From: CAZUNO01 sp964621445 [NCBI: Candidatus Hadarchaeota archaeon]
GTDB taxonomy: Archaea; CAYQAE01; CAYVLA01
Length of the DNA: 64,000 nucleotides
Direction: 5' to 3'
Assembly (NCBI GenBank): GCA_964621445.1
Contig: CAZUNO010000001.1
Location: 162,834 to 226,833, forward strand
The translations under genes and the position numbers were made by a program. Of this stretch, positions 9,263 to 17,141 are shown one piece after another (positions within the stretch are counted from its first letter, which is position 1; the number at the start of each line of letters is the position of its first letter). The notes under the pieces are model-generated. The model ran no database searches, was not told the DNA's origin, and saw only the letters and a list, made by a program, of their open reading frames with translations.

Positions 9263-10459
9263 TTGACCGTTTCGGGATCGGATCGCGTAAGATCCATGTC
9301 CTATGCGATCAGAGAGGTAATCGAACATAGCAGGGTTCTGGAGAAAAAGGGCCACCGAGTCCTCAAGCTAAATATCGGGGATCCCGTGAAATTCGACTTC
9401 AGTACCCCCGATCATATAAAGAGAGCCTTCATTCGGGCTATAGAGGAAGGCAGGTCCGGTTATTCCGATTCGGAGGGGATTCCTCCTCTATTGGAGGCAG
9501 CGGCCAGGAGTGAGAGGGATAAGGGCGTTGAAATCCAACCAGAGGACGTGGTGGCTACAACGGGGGTTACCGAAGGCCTAGAGATGGTTCTGGCGGCCAC
9601 CCTGGATGAATCATCCGAGATACTCATTCCCGGGCCCTCATACCCCGCCTATGTTGAGTACCCAAAGCTTTTCGGGGCCGATCCGGTGGCCTATAGAAAG
9701 ATCGAGGCCCAGGATTGGATGCCGGACCTGGATGATATACGAAGAAAGATAACTCCCAGGACCAAGGCCATAATCATATGTTCCCCAAATAATCCCACGG
9801 GGGCCCTCTATTCCAAGTCGGAGATCGGGGCAATAATGGATATAGCTGCGGAGAACGAGTTACTGGTCATATCCGATGAGATCTATGATAGGGTCATATA
9901 CGAGGAGGAAACCAACAGGCCTGCGGCCATAAACAAGGACGTCCCCACCGTTATTCTTAACGGTCTCTCAAAGGTCCACATATGTCCCGGCTGGAGAGTG
10001 GGATACATAGCCTTTAGGGATCCCAGGGGAGATCTTGAGGATATCAAGGAAGGGGTGATGAAGCAGGCCAGGGCCAGGTTATGTGCCAACACGGTTGCCC
10101 AGTATGGCCTTCTCGCCGCTTTGGAGGGTCCCGATGAGCATGTTAGGGAGATGTGCCAGCGGCTGAAACCAAGACGAGATCTGGCAGTGAAGATGATCAA
10201 TGAGATAGATGGCCTTTCAGTCACCGTGCCCAAGGGAGCATTCTACATGTTCCCCAGGATAGATCCCAGCATTACCACCGATGACAAACGGTTCGTCCTT
10301 GATGTTCTAGAAAATTGTCACGTTCTGTTGGTTCACGGCAGTGGCTTTCACCCACAATATGGAAAGGGTCACTTTAGGATAGTTTTCCTCCCGCCTGAAG
10401 AGGTTCTTGAAGAAGCGCTTGGACGTATAGGGGACTATGTTTCGAGCCTGGCCAACTAG
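9263..10459 (+). CDS. Class I aminotransferase (aspartate/alanine type)
   Basis: A fold-type I PLP aminotransferase of 398 residues. Visible are LNIGDPVKFDF, ATTGVTEGLEMVLAA, GPSYPAYVEYPKLFG, IIICSPNNPTGALYSK, VISDEIYDRVIYEE (PLP-ring Asp and Tyr), NGLSKVHICPGWRVGYIAF (Schiff-base Lys) and the C-terminal FRIVFLPPEE (substrate carboxylate Arg). Archaeal relatives are usually annotated as aspartate or alanine aminotransferases; the substrate cannot be set from sequence. The start is a TTG at 9263; the nearby ATG at 9256 is out of frame and the in-frame ATG at 9296 would cut into the N-terminal helix. It overlaps the convergent downstream gene by four bases. Confidence 0.93.
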   Translation: MTVSGSDRVRSMSYAIREVIEHSRVLEKKGHRVLKLNIGDPVKFDFSTPDHIKRAFIRAIEEGRSGYSDSEGIPPLLEAAARSERDKGVEIQPEDVVATTGVTEGLEMVLAATLDESSEILIPGPSYPAYVEYPKLFGADPVAYRKIEAQDWMPDLDDIRRKITPRTKAIIICSPNNPTGALYSKSEIGAIMDIAAENELLVISDEIYDRVIYEEETNRPAAINKDVPTVILNGLSKVHICPGWRVGYIAFRDPRGDLEDIKEGVMKQARARLCANTVAQYGLLAALEGPDEHVREMCQRLKPRRDLAVKMINEIDGLSVTVPKGAFYMFPRIDPSITTDDKRFVLDVLENCHVLLVHGSGFHPQYGKGHFRIVFLPPEEVLEEALGRIGDYVSSLAN

Positions 10460-10872
10460 AGTTCACGGCGAAAATGCTTGATATTATCTCCCATATAATG
10501 CCTCACTATGAGGCCAAGGGCTTCCTCCCGGTTTTGAGCTTGATCCATCGTCCCCATCCAATCCGTTAACACATCCAGCTTGCCCTTGACGATTTCAAGG
10601 ATGCTGTCCTTGTAGCTAATTCCCATCTCCATAAGTTCCTTGAAATCCTTGTAATCCTTGCCGGATTTGGTCTCTATAGAAGTCATCACGTCGCGTATTA
10701 TCCTGGCTGAGAGCTCATATGCTTCCTTGTGGTCCTGGTAAGAGGGCTTGAAATCACCCAACTTTTCCTGGGTATCCTTATCTAGTTTGGCGGGATGAAA
10801 ATGTGTTTGATCCATTATTCTACGAATTTTTGAGATCAAAATCGGTCTCTTCTCTCTATTTCCGTCGCACAT
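10456..10872 (-). CDS. Conserved-looking hypothetical protein, helical
   Basis: 138 residues from the proposed ATG at 10872 (the frame is open to 10980). Not recognised. It is rich in Lys, Glu and Asp with heptad-like spacing and predicted mostly helical; it contains a FHPAKLDKDTQEKLGDF segment and ends NIKHFRREL. No signal peptide or membrane segment is seen. An A/T-rich element around 10885-10900 lies about 20 bases before the ATG and could also drive the divergent gene at 10924. It is convergent with the aminotransferase gene. Confidence 0.6.
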   Translation of the reverse strand: MCDGNREKRPILISKIRRIMDQTHFHPAKLDKDTQEKLGDFKPSYQDHKEAYELSARIIRDVMTSIETKSGKDYKDFKELMEMGISYKDSILEIVKGKLDVLTDWMGTMDQAQNREEALGLIVRHYMGDNIKHFRREL

Positions 10873-10923
10873 ATTTAAGAGAGACTCTTTAATAATCTTA
10901 TCAGCCTGGACCGGGCGATTCCC

Positions 10924-11610
10924 TTGGCGCAACCTAAGGAAGAAGTGCTGGAATTCATAGATTCCCTGTCTCCATTTCAATGGATGACCTATCTGAGCTA
11001 CATTGTAAGGCCCTCTAGCAGGCTCCCCCAGCCGGTAAGATTGGATCTTACTCGAGCTTGCGTGGGCGGGGATCGATGCGCCACGATTTCCTGCTTCGAG
11101 GAGGCCTCAAAGGAGGTGGAGGATTACGTCAACCGACTCTGCGACCTGAAGATAAATTTTGAGGTTATACCAAGTCTGGAGGCGACAAGATCAAAGCTCA
11201 GAGATGCCATAGAGCGTGAGCTGCTAATGGTCATAAACGACCTCGATGACTTGTCAAAGGGATTCCTGGATGAGTACCTTTCCGTAAGGAGATACAGGGT
11301 TTCCGGTTCCCTTGATGTTAACGCCAATTATGGTTTGATCATCTATGGCAAGGTTCCCCGTAGAACGAAGTACGGGAACCCTGAGGCTGCAACCTACAAC
11401 AAGTTGGGTAGAGCAGTCTACAAATTGCTGGAGCAGCAGAGAAGAGCTTTTGGTTTTCATATAGTGAAACCTGAGGACCTTCAGAAGCAGAGAAAGCCTA
11501 GGATAGAGCCCGAGTCGCCATACTCGGATTCCTACCTTTTGAGTTCGTATTTCTCGAAGTACAGGGAAAAGTTCATCGTGGACACCGGGATAAAGAGCAT
11601 ATGGCGTTGA
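10924..11610 (+). CDS. Hypothetical cytosolic protein
   Basis: 228 residues, not recognised. The start used is a TTG at 10924, about 30 bases after a TTTAATAAT element, consistent with a leaderless transcript; the Met at residue 21 is an alternative. Visible features are a cysteine pair (CVGGDRCATISC) at about 46-57, an acidic helical middle, and a basic tail (KYGNPEAATYNKLGRAVYKLLEQQRRAF, then QKQRKPRIEPES). Neither a signal peptide nor a transmembrane segment is present. The stop codon abuts the serA stop on the opposite strand with no spacer. Confidence 0.6.
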   Translation: MAQPKEEVLEFIDSLSPFQWMTYLSYIVRPSSRLPQPVRLDLTRACVGGDRCATISCFEEASKEVEDYVNRLCDLKINFEVIPSLEATRSKLRDAIERELLMVINDLDDLSKGFLDEYLSVRRYRVSGSLDVNANYGLIIYGKVPRRTKYGNPEAATYNKLGRAVYKLLEQQRRAFGFHIVKPEDLQKQRKPRIEPESPYSDSYLLSSYFSKYREKFIVDTGIKSIWR

Positions 11611-13188
11611 TTAGAGGCTGAGTGTCTCTACCCTCTCCATTCCTTTCATGCTTCTCAGTTCCTTAATAAGATCCGCGGGTACTTCTCTATCGGTCTGTAT
11701 TACCATTACCGCCAGGTCTCCCATCTTTTTCCTTGAAACCTGCATGGTGGCTATGTTGATTCCCGAAGAGCCCAGCCTGGTTCCCACGGCTCCCACCATC
11801 CCAGGAATGTCCCTGTGTTCGGTGATTAGTATATGTCCCTCGGGGGCGAATTCAAGGTCATAATCCGCAAGACCAACTATCCTTGGCTTATTGGAATCGA
11901 GAAGCGCTCCCTTGACCGTCCATTCATTCTCGGATGTCCTGACCTTTAGCTGTAAACTACTAAGATAGACGTCCCTTGCGCTGCTCCGGGAGATCTCGGT
12001 TTCGATTCCCATTCTCTCGACGGCGGTCATAACGTTGACTATATTAACTTCATGAAACTGTGACAGTATTCCCAGCATGAATCTTCTCATCAGGTAGTCC
12101 GCATCCTCGACTTCGGTTGCCTCTCCTAGCAGGGATAATGACGCCAATTCCGGCCTGCTATCCACGAACAATGTAAGGATCTCAACCATCTTTCCCGTCA
12201 ACTCCAGGTAGGGCTGTAGACCTCGAAGCGACTTCCGGTCGATATAGGGCATATTTACCGGATTCCGCGTCGGCTTGCCTTTAAGCGCTTCTAGTACCTC
12301 GTCGGCAATTACCCTGGCTATTTGACTTTGGGCCTCGTGGGTTGAGGCTCCCAAGTGAGGGGTCAGTATCAGGTTCTCAATACGTGAAAGCTCATTAATC
12401 CGGGATCTGTCAAAGACATCCAGAGCGGCGCAGGCGATTTTCCGGTCTCTCAGCGCACCGATCAATGAGTCAGCATCTACAACCTGGGCCCGGGAGGTGT
12501 TGACTAGAATGGCGTTCCTTTTCATCCTCTGTAGCTCCTCTTCACCTATTAGGCCCCTTGTGGATTCGGTGAGTGGAACATGCAGGGTTACAAAATCCGA
12601 TTTTGCAAGAAGGTCCTCCAGCTGAACCAGTTCCGCCCCCATCTTGTTGACATATTCCTCGGATGCGTAGGGATCGCTTACCAAAATATTTAGACCAAAT
12701 CCCTTGGCTATGGTTGCCACCTTGGTGCCAATTCTGCCCAGGCCTATTATTCCAATATTCTTTCCCTCTATCTCCCTACCCACTAAATTTGATTTCTTCC
12801 ATTCACCCTTGGTAAGGGATTCATTGGCCCTTGCTATTTTCCGGGAGGCGCATAAGAGTAGGGCGAAAACATGTTCGGCAACTGAGGTAGTGGAGGGATC
12901 GGGTGAGTTGACCACTAGAATTCCCTTCTCGGTTGCGGTTTCGATATCTATATTATCGGTGCCCACCCCGGCCCTGGCGATAACCCTTAGTTTACTAGCT
13001 CTGGCGAGTACTTCACTATCCACCTTGGTTCTAGATCTAATGACCATGGCCTCGAATTCCCCGATGGTGTCCAGTAGTTCCTGCCTTGAGATCCGGGGCG
13101 AGTTCACGACTTCGTTTTCCTTTCCAAGAATCTTCAATGCCGTTTCCCGGATGGGATCGCAGATTAGGATCTTAGCCATGAGAGTCAC
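11611..13188 (-). CDS. serA: D-3-phosphoglycerate dehydrogenase
   Basis: Commits 3-phosphoglycerate to serine synthesis, NAD-linked. 525 residues, the long form: substrate and nucleotide domains (RAGVGTDNIDIETATEKGI, then GIIGLGRIGTKVATIAKGFG), the catalytic His segment LILTPHLGASTHEAQ, an intervening domain (about residues 325-450), and a C-terminal ACT domain (HILITEHRDIPGMVGAVGTRLG) that normally gives serine feedback inhibition. The true start is probably the Met at residue 4 (MAKILICDP). It lies 37 bases downstream of the mpg gene on the same strand and may be co-transcribed with it. Confidence 0.96.
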   Translation of the reverse strand: MTLMAKILICDPIRETALKILGKENEVVNSPRISRQELLDTIGEFEAMVIRSRTKVDSEVLARASKLRVIARAGVGTDNIDIETATEKGILVVNSPDPSTTSVAEHVFALLLCASRKIARANESLTKGEWKKSNLVGREIEGKNIGIIGLGRIGTKVATIAKGFGLNILVSDPYASEEYVNKMGAELVQLEDLLAKSDFVTLHVPLTESTRGLIGEEELQRMKRNAILVNTSRAQVVDADSLIGALRDRKIACAALDVFDRSRINELSRIENLILTPHLGASTHEAQSQIARVIADEVLEALKGKPTRNPVNMPYIDRKSLRGLQPYLELTGKMVEILTLFVDSRPELASLSLLGEATEVEDADYLMRRFMLGILSQFHEVNIVNVMTAVERMGIETEISRSSARDVYLSSLQLKVRTSENEWTVKGALLDSNKPRIVGLADYDLEFAPEGHILITEHRDIPGMVGAVGTRLGSSGINIATMQVSRKKMGDLAVMVIQTDREVPADLIKELRSMKGMERVETLSL

Positions 13189-13225
13189 CTAGTTTGAGTT
13201 TGAGCTACACAATAAATGTCGTATG

Positions 13226-13804
13226 TCACCGGCCGGATAGATGGGGGTTCTCGGGGATGTAGAATCTTAGGGGAAGTTCCTTGCCCTTGCTAAGGCCTAT
13301 CCTCTTGCTGACCTCTATCCTTCTAGGTTCACCCCGACCCGAGGTGAAGAAGAGAACCTCGTCCGTCAGGTCCAGACCATTATGCCTTTTATCTATGTCC
13401 AGCGCCTGGGTCAGTTTGGCCGGTCCACTGGTGAGTTCCTCAAGCTCACTTCTTCGCCTCCTTTCCATCATCTTATCAATCCCTTTTACGGGTTCCAAGG
13501 CCCTAATCAACACCGCTCCAGCCTCCCCAGGGGGCTTGGCAACGGCGTTGAAACAGTAATGCATCCCATAAGTAAAATAAACATATGCTATAGCGGCCTT
13601 GCCGAACATCACCGAATTCCTCGGTGTCCTGCGTGTTGATGCATGGCTCCCGGCATCGTTTCTCCCCAGGTAGGCCTCGGTCTCGACAACTATGCCGGAT
13701 ACTACTTCCTTCTCGGTCCGGTGAACCAGTTTGCTTCCCAGTAGATCCCGGGCAACTTCCTGGGTGGGCCTCTGGTAGAACTTCCGGGGGAGCAGTTTTT
13801 CCAT
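13226..13804 (-). CDS. mpg: DNA-3-methyladenine glycosylase (AAG/MPG family)
   Basis: Excises alkylated purines and hypoxanthine. 192 residues, normal length. Signatures are FYQRPTQEVARDLLG, VETEAYLGRNDAGSHAS (catalytic Glu), AYVYFTYGMHYCFN (base-flipping Tyr and the following active-site residues), GAVLIRALEP and the SGPAKLTQAL binding segment. The ATG follows the yjbQ stop directly (TGAATG), so the two genes form one transcription and translation unit. Confidence 0.94.
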   Translation of the reverse strand: MEKLLPRKFYQRPTQEVARDLLGSKLVHRTEKEVVSGIVVETEAYLGRNDAGSHASTRRTPRNSVMFGKAAIAYVYFTYGMHYCFNAVAKPPGEAGAVLIRALEPVKGIDKMMERRRRSELEELTSGPAKLTQALDIDKRHNGLDLTDEVLFFTSGRGEPRRIEVSKRIGLSKGKELPLRFYIPENPHLSGR

Positions 13805-14224
13805 TCACTCACCGATAATTTGAAGGTGTAAGGTTCTGTGTCGGGGACGGGTGTCAAGCTCTACGAAAACTATCTGTTGCCAGGTTCCAAGTAGCAGTTT
13901 TCCGTCCTTGAAGGGGACGGTGATATCAGGCCCCATTATGCTGGCCCTTACATGGCTCCTACCGTTATCATCTCCCCAGGTCTCGTGATGTGCGTAGTAT
14001 TCGTCTTTGGGGGCGATCCTCTCCAGAGCGGCCGGTAGATCGGTGAACACTCCGGGCTCGAATTCTGTGGTCGTCAGGGACCCGGTCGACCCGGGGACGA
14101 AAACGGTGACCGTCCCTGTGGTCATCCCTGATTTCTGGACGGCGGATTGTACCCGATCGGTGAGGTTAATCACGTCGAGTTCTTTCTTGGTATCTAGTTC
14201 GAAGGTAACGGTCTTGGTGGGCAT
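13805..14224 (-). CDS. YjbQ/UPF0047 family protein
   Basis: 139 residues covering the whole family fold. It carries the invariant EYYAHHETWGDDNGRSHVRA block, the GPDITVPFKDGKLLLGTWQQIV block and the C-terminal LDTRPRHRTLHLQIIG. Members bind a metal through the His residues, and some show weak thiamine-phosphate synthase activity; the physiological role is unsettled. It is the first gene of a yjbQ-mpg (possibly -serA) unit. Confidence 0.93.
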   Translation of the reverse strand: MPTKTVTFELDTKKELDVINLTDRVQSAVQKSGMTTGTVTVFVPGSTGSLTTTEFEPGVFTDLPAALERIAPKDEYYAHHETWGDDNGRSHVRASIMGPDITVPFKDGKLLLGTWQQIVFVELDTRPRHRTLHLQIIGE

Positions 14225-14471
14225 GGTACAATGATTTTTATTCTCAGGTTTGATAAAGCCTTACGTACGATATGGCCATGGTTTCATTTATATATCTGAG
14301 AATTTTATATAAATTTGTAAAGAGACCCTTTGCAACATACCGCCAACCCCCCAAAGATGCTGAAGAAGACGTGAAATATCTTCCCCGAATCACGTTTTCT
14401 GATGATGCATCTACCTCCAATATTACTAGCGACAATAAACCGTTTAAGAGACCCGGCCATGAACTCTTTCC

Positions 14472-15188
14472 ATGGAGAGTGAGGAATCTCGTGGGTTGGC
14501 CAGAAAGATAGCGGGGGAAATTTCCACTTCGCCGCGGCCCTGGGAGGCGATAAGGAAGTGGAGAAATATCTTCGATTTGTCGCAGGCAGATCTCGCCCAG
14601 GCCATGGACGTTTCACCATCAGTGATAAGCGATTACGAATCGGGTAGGAGAAAATCACCGCGCATAGATACCATAAAGCGCATAATCAAGGCGCTTTTTG
14701 AAACCGATTTGTCCCGTGGGGGAAGCACTATGAAATCCCTAACCCGGATGGTTGTACCCGAGATGCCGGAAGGGGTTGTTCTGGCCATTCAGGAGTTCTC
14801 CGCGCCGATTCAAGGGAATAGACTTCTGGAAAAGGTGGAGGGAAGCGTTGTTGTGGGCGAGGATTTCATCGACAGAGATCTTTTTGGTTTTACGGTAATT
14901 GACAGCGTCAAGGCCATACTTGAGCTTAGAAGTAGTGATTTCATGAAATTTTATGGCTTGACCTCGGAAAGGGCATTAATATTCACCAGGGTATCCACTG
15001 GAAGATCACCCTTTGTGGCCATAAAGGTCGGTGGCATTAATCCTGGGTTGGTGGTCCTACACGGGGCGAATCTTTCCGGGATCGATCAGCTAGGAAAAAG
15101 AATTGCCGAAAAGGAGAATATACCGGTTGCGATATCCAAGTGCCCAACAGTGGAGGATCTGATTGATGGACTCAGAAGCCTAAGTTAG
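14472..15188 (+). CDS. XRE-type helix-turn-helix regulator of the archaeal COG1709 type
   Basis: 238 residues. An N-terminal HTH occupies about residues 28-75 (IFDLSQADLAQAMDVSPSVISDYESGRRKSP), followed by a linker and a C-terminal domain of about 140 residues with a FMKFYGLTSERALIFTRVSTGRSPFVAIKV segment and VVLHG, which in such proteins is taken as a ligand or oligomerisation domain. The ATG lies 27 bases after a CGTTTAAGAG element, suggesting a leaderless message. The ligand and target genes are unknown; an obvious possibility is autoregulation. Confidence 0.85.
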   Translation: MESEESRGLARKIAGEISTSPRPWEAIRKWRNIFDLSQADLAQAMDVSPSVISDYESGRRKSPRIDTIKRIIKALFETDLSRGGSTMKSLTRMVVPEMPEGVVLAIQEFSAPIQGNRLLEKVEGSVVVGEDFIDRDLFGFTVIDSVKAILELRSSDFMKFYGLTSERALIFTRVSTGRSPFVAIKVGGINPGLVVLHGANLSGIDQLGKRIAEKENIPVAISKCPTVEDLIDGLRSLS

Positions 15189-15189
15189 G

Positions 15190-15300
15190 CTATTCCTCTT
15201 CTTCTGAAGGACGCAGAAGGAGCCAAGAATAGAACATCAATGCTATCGAGATAAAAATTATCATGAACATTAAAATTATCCATATACCGCCCATTTTCAT
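15190..15300 (-). CDS. 36-residue single-span membrane peptide
   Basis: A short gene not reachable by usual length cut-offs. It begins MKMGGIW, has about 22 hydrophobic residues rich in Ile, Met and Phe, then SWLLLRPSEEEE before the stop. An excellent ribosome-binding site, GAGGGGTGA, lies seven bases before the ATG. The short N-terminus and acidic C-terminus after a single Arg look like a real small membrane protein. It is convergent with the HTH regulator gene (stop at 15188). The function cannot be stated. Confidence 0.6.
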   Translation of the reverse strand: MKMGGIWIILMFMIIFISIALMFYSWLLLRPSEEEE

Positions 15301-15482
15301 TGGTCGTTCACCCCTCTACCGAGAATCAGCCTCGACAAGTTTCTTTCTTTCCGCCCTTCGATTGAGATATAAATGTTACGATTAATGGATCAAAGGCCCT
15401 TCCTGCCCTTTTGCCGAGATCTTCAATTCCGGAATTTGGATTTGGGCAATAAACAAAAGGAATAGAGAAAAATACTCCTTCA

Positions 15483-16142
15483 TTGAAAGCTCGAGACCGG
15501 GGATTTCCGTGGGTTACCCTCTTTCTAATCGTATTTAATCTGGTAGCATTCGGGTTAACCACCGGACCAACCCTTGAACTGGAACCTGGAATGGCAGTCC
15601 GGTACGGTCTAGTGCCCTCCCGATTACTTTCCGGTGATAACCCATGGTCCATAATGACCCACATGTTTGTACATGCCGAAATCTTCCACCTTTTTTTCAA
15701 CATGTTGGCCTTGATGTGGCTCGGCTCATCACTCGAACCCCGAATTGGAAAGGCGGGGTTCCTGGCCGTGTATATCGCGTGTGGAATGATGGCTGGGATT
15801 GGTTTTGGCATCTTCAATGCGGCTGTGAATGTGCCGGCAGTGGGCGCCTCGGCGGCGATATTTGGTTTGATGGGGACTCTATCGCTCCTATACCCAACCA
15901 GTTTCGTGGTAATTTTGGTAATCCCGGTTCCAATCATGCTGATTTCGACCGTTTATGCGATAGTAACGGTGGTCACCATACAAAGCGGGAATACGGGACC
16001 GGTTGGTCACCTTGCTCATCTGATTGGAATGGCCAGCGGCATGTTACTTGCCTTTCTAATGGAACCCCAAGACGCATTAAAGGGGATGGTTATTTTCATT
16101 ATGTGCTTCATAGGCATAGTTATTGCTATCCAGATAATCTAG
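15483..16142 (+). CDS. Rhomboid family intramembrane serine protease
   Basis: 219 residues with about six transmembrane segments. Catalytic elements are IMTHMFVHAEIFHLFFNM (His and Asn of the oxyanion site), VGASAAIFGLMG (nucleophile Ser) and GHLAHLIGMASG (catalytic His). The usual GASGAIFG reads GASAAIFG, so Ala replaces the Gly after the serine, a tolerated variation. Start is TTG at 15483. It would cleave substrates within the membrane; its targets are unknown, though several single-span proteins are encoded in the window. Confidence 0.9.
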   Translation: MKARDRGFPWVTLFLIVFNLVAFGLTTGPTLELEPGMAVRYGLVPSRLLSGDNPWSIMTHMFVHAEIFHLFFNMLALMWLGSSLEPRIGKAGFLAVYIACGMMAGIGFGIFNAAVNVPAVGASAAIFGLMGTLSLLYPTSFVVILVIPVPIMLISTVYAIVTVVTIQSGNTGPVGHLAHLIGMASGMLLAFLMEPQDALKGMVIFIMCFIGIVIAIQII

Positions 16143-16220
16143 ACGCCCCTTTGCCTTTTCCATCAATTTTTCCTGGATAATCAAGTCACATATTAAAACA
16201 AAAAGGCGCCCAGGTTGAAT

Positions 16221-17141
16221 ATGAAGGTGCTAGTTACCGGTGGAGCAGGCTTCATCGGGTCAAATCTCTCCAACCTGCTTTATGAGAGGGGGTATGAGGT
16301 CATCGCTCTGGATGATCTGAGCCTGGGAGTGCCCGTGAACCTCCGAGATCAGGTCGAGCTGGTGGATGGCTCGGTAACCGATTTTCAAACCGTTAAAGGC
16401 TGCATGGAAGGCGTTGACGCGGTATTTCATCTCGCCGCCAAGAGCAGCGTGACCATGATCGACGATGATCCGATATCCGGAGAGGAGGTAAACGTTGGCG
16501 GTTTTCTGAAGATACTGGAGGCCGGTGAGGAGGAAGGTATTCGTCGCGTGGTTTATGCCTCAACGAGCAGCATGTATAGCTCGATTGAGCCTCCCCACCG
16601 GGAGGATGCCTACATTATTCCCCGAACCCTTTACGAGCAGAACTTTCTTGCCAGGGAGCACATAGCTGGTATCTATTCTGCTACCAGGGACGTGGAGACG
16701 GTGGGCATGAGATTCTTTAGCGTATACGGCCCCAATGAGTGGCATAAGGGGGAATACGCCAACCTGGTTAGCCAGTTTTTATGGTCGATGATGAAGGACG
16801 AGAGACCTGTGCTTTACGGTGACGGGAGTCAAACCCGGGATTTTACCCATGTCTTGGACGTCTGTGAAGCCTTGATTCTCGCTTCCGAGGTCCAAGGTGT
16901 AAGCGGGGATGTTTTCAACGTTTGCACGGGGGAGAACTACGATCTCAATCAACTGGTGGAGATGATCAACCAGGAGCTAGGAACGGATATAGAACCCGAG
17001 TATGTTCCGAACCCTCTCGACATGTATGTTCAATCAACGCTCGGAGACCCACAAAAGGCAAGGGAAAAACTAGGCTTCGAAGCCTCCATCTCCCTTGAAA
17101 AGGGTGTATCCATGCTGGTGGCCGAGCAACAGGAGCACTAG
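16221..17141 (+). CDS. NAD-dependent epimerase/dehydratase (extended SDR) lacking the catalytic lysine
   Basis: About 306 residues of the UDP-sugar epimerase type: VTGGAGFIGSNL at the N-terminus, LDDLSLG, VFHLAAKSSV, YASTSSMY, and MRFFSVYGPNEW in the substrate domain, then DGSQTRDFTHVLDV. The SDR tyrosine is present (TLYEQNF) but the lysine four residues later is Phe (codon 16644-16646), so normal YxxxK chemistry is in doubt. An ATATTAAAA element 29 bases before the ATG at 16221 supports that start over the TTG at 16215. Convergent with the phosphohexomutase gene, with the stops overlapping; both could belong to nucleotide-sugar or surface glycan synthesis. Confidence 0.88.
   Translation: MKVLVTGGAGFIGSNLSNLLYERGYEVIALDDLSLGVPVNLRDQVELVDGSVTDFQTVKGCMEGVDAVFHLAAKSSVTMIDDDPISGEEVNVGGFLKILEAGEEEGIRRVVYASTSSMYSSIEPPHREDAYIIPRTLYEQNFLAREHIAGIYSATRDVETVGMRFFSVYGPNEWHKGEYANLVSQFLWSMMKDERPVLYGDGSQTRDFTHVLDVCEALILASEVQGVSGDVFNVCTGENYDLNQLVEMINQELGTDIEPEYVPNPLDMYVQSTLGDPQKAREKLGFEASISLEKGVSMLVAEQQEH

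Noticed and set aside
14395-14412. Box C-like TGATGA near CTGA sequences, considered as a C/D box guide RNA
   Set aside because: No box D at a suitable distance and no terminal stem could be found.
14272-14511. A 79-codon plus-strand frame before the XRE regulator gene
   Set aside because: It begins inside strongly A/T-rich TATA-like sequence (TTTATATATC, TTTTATATAAAT), overlaps the well-supported regulator start and shows no domain.
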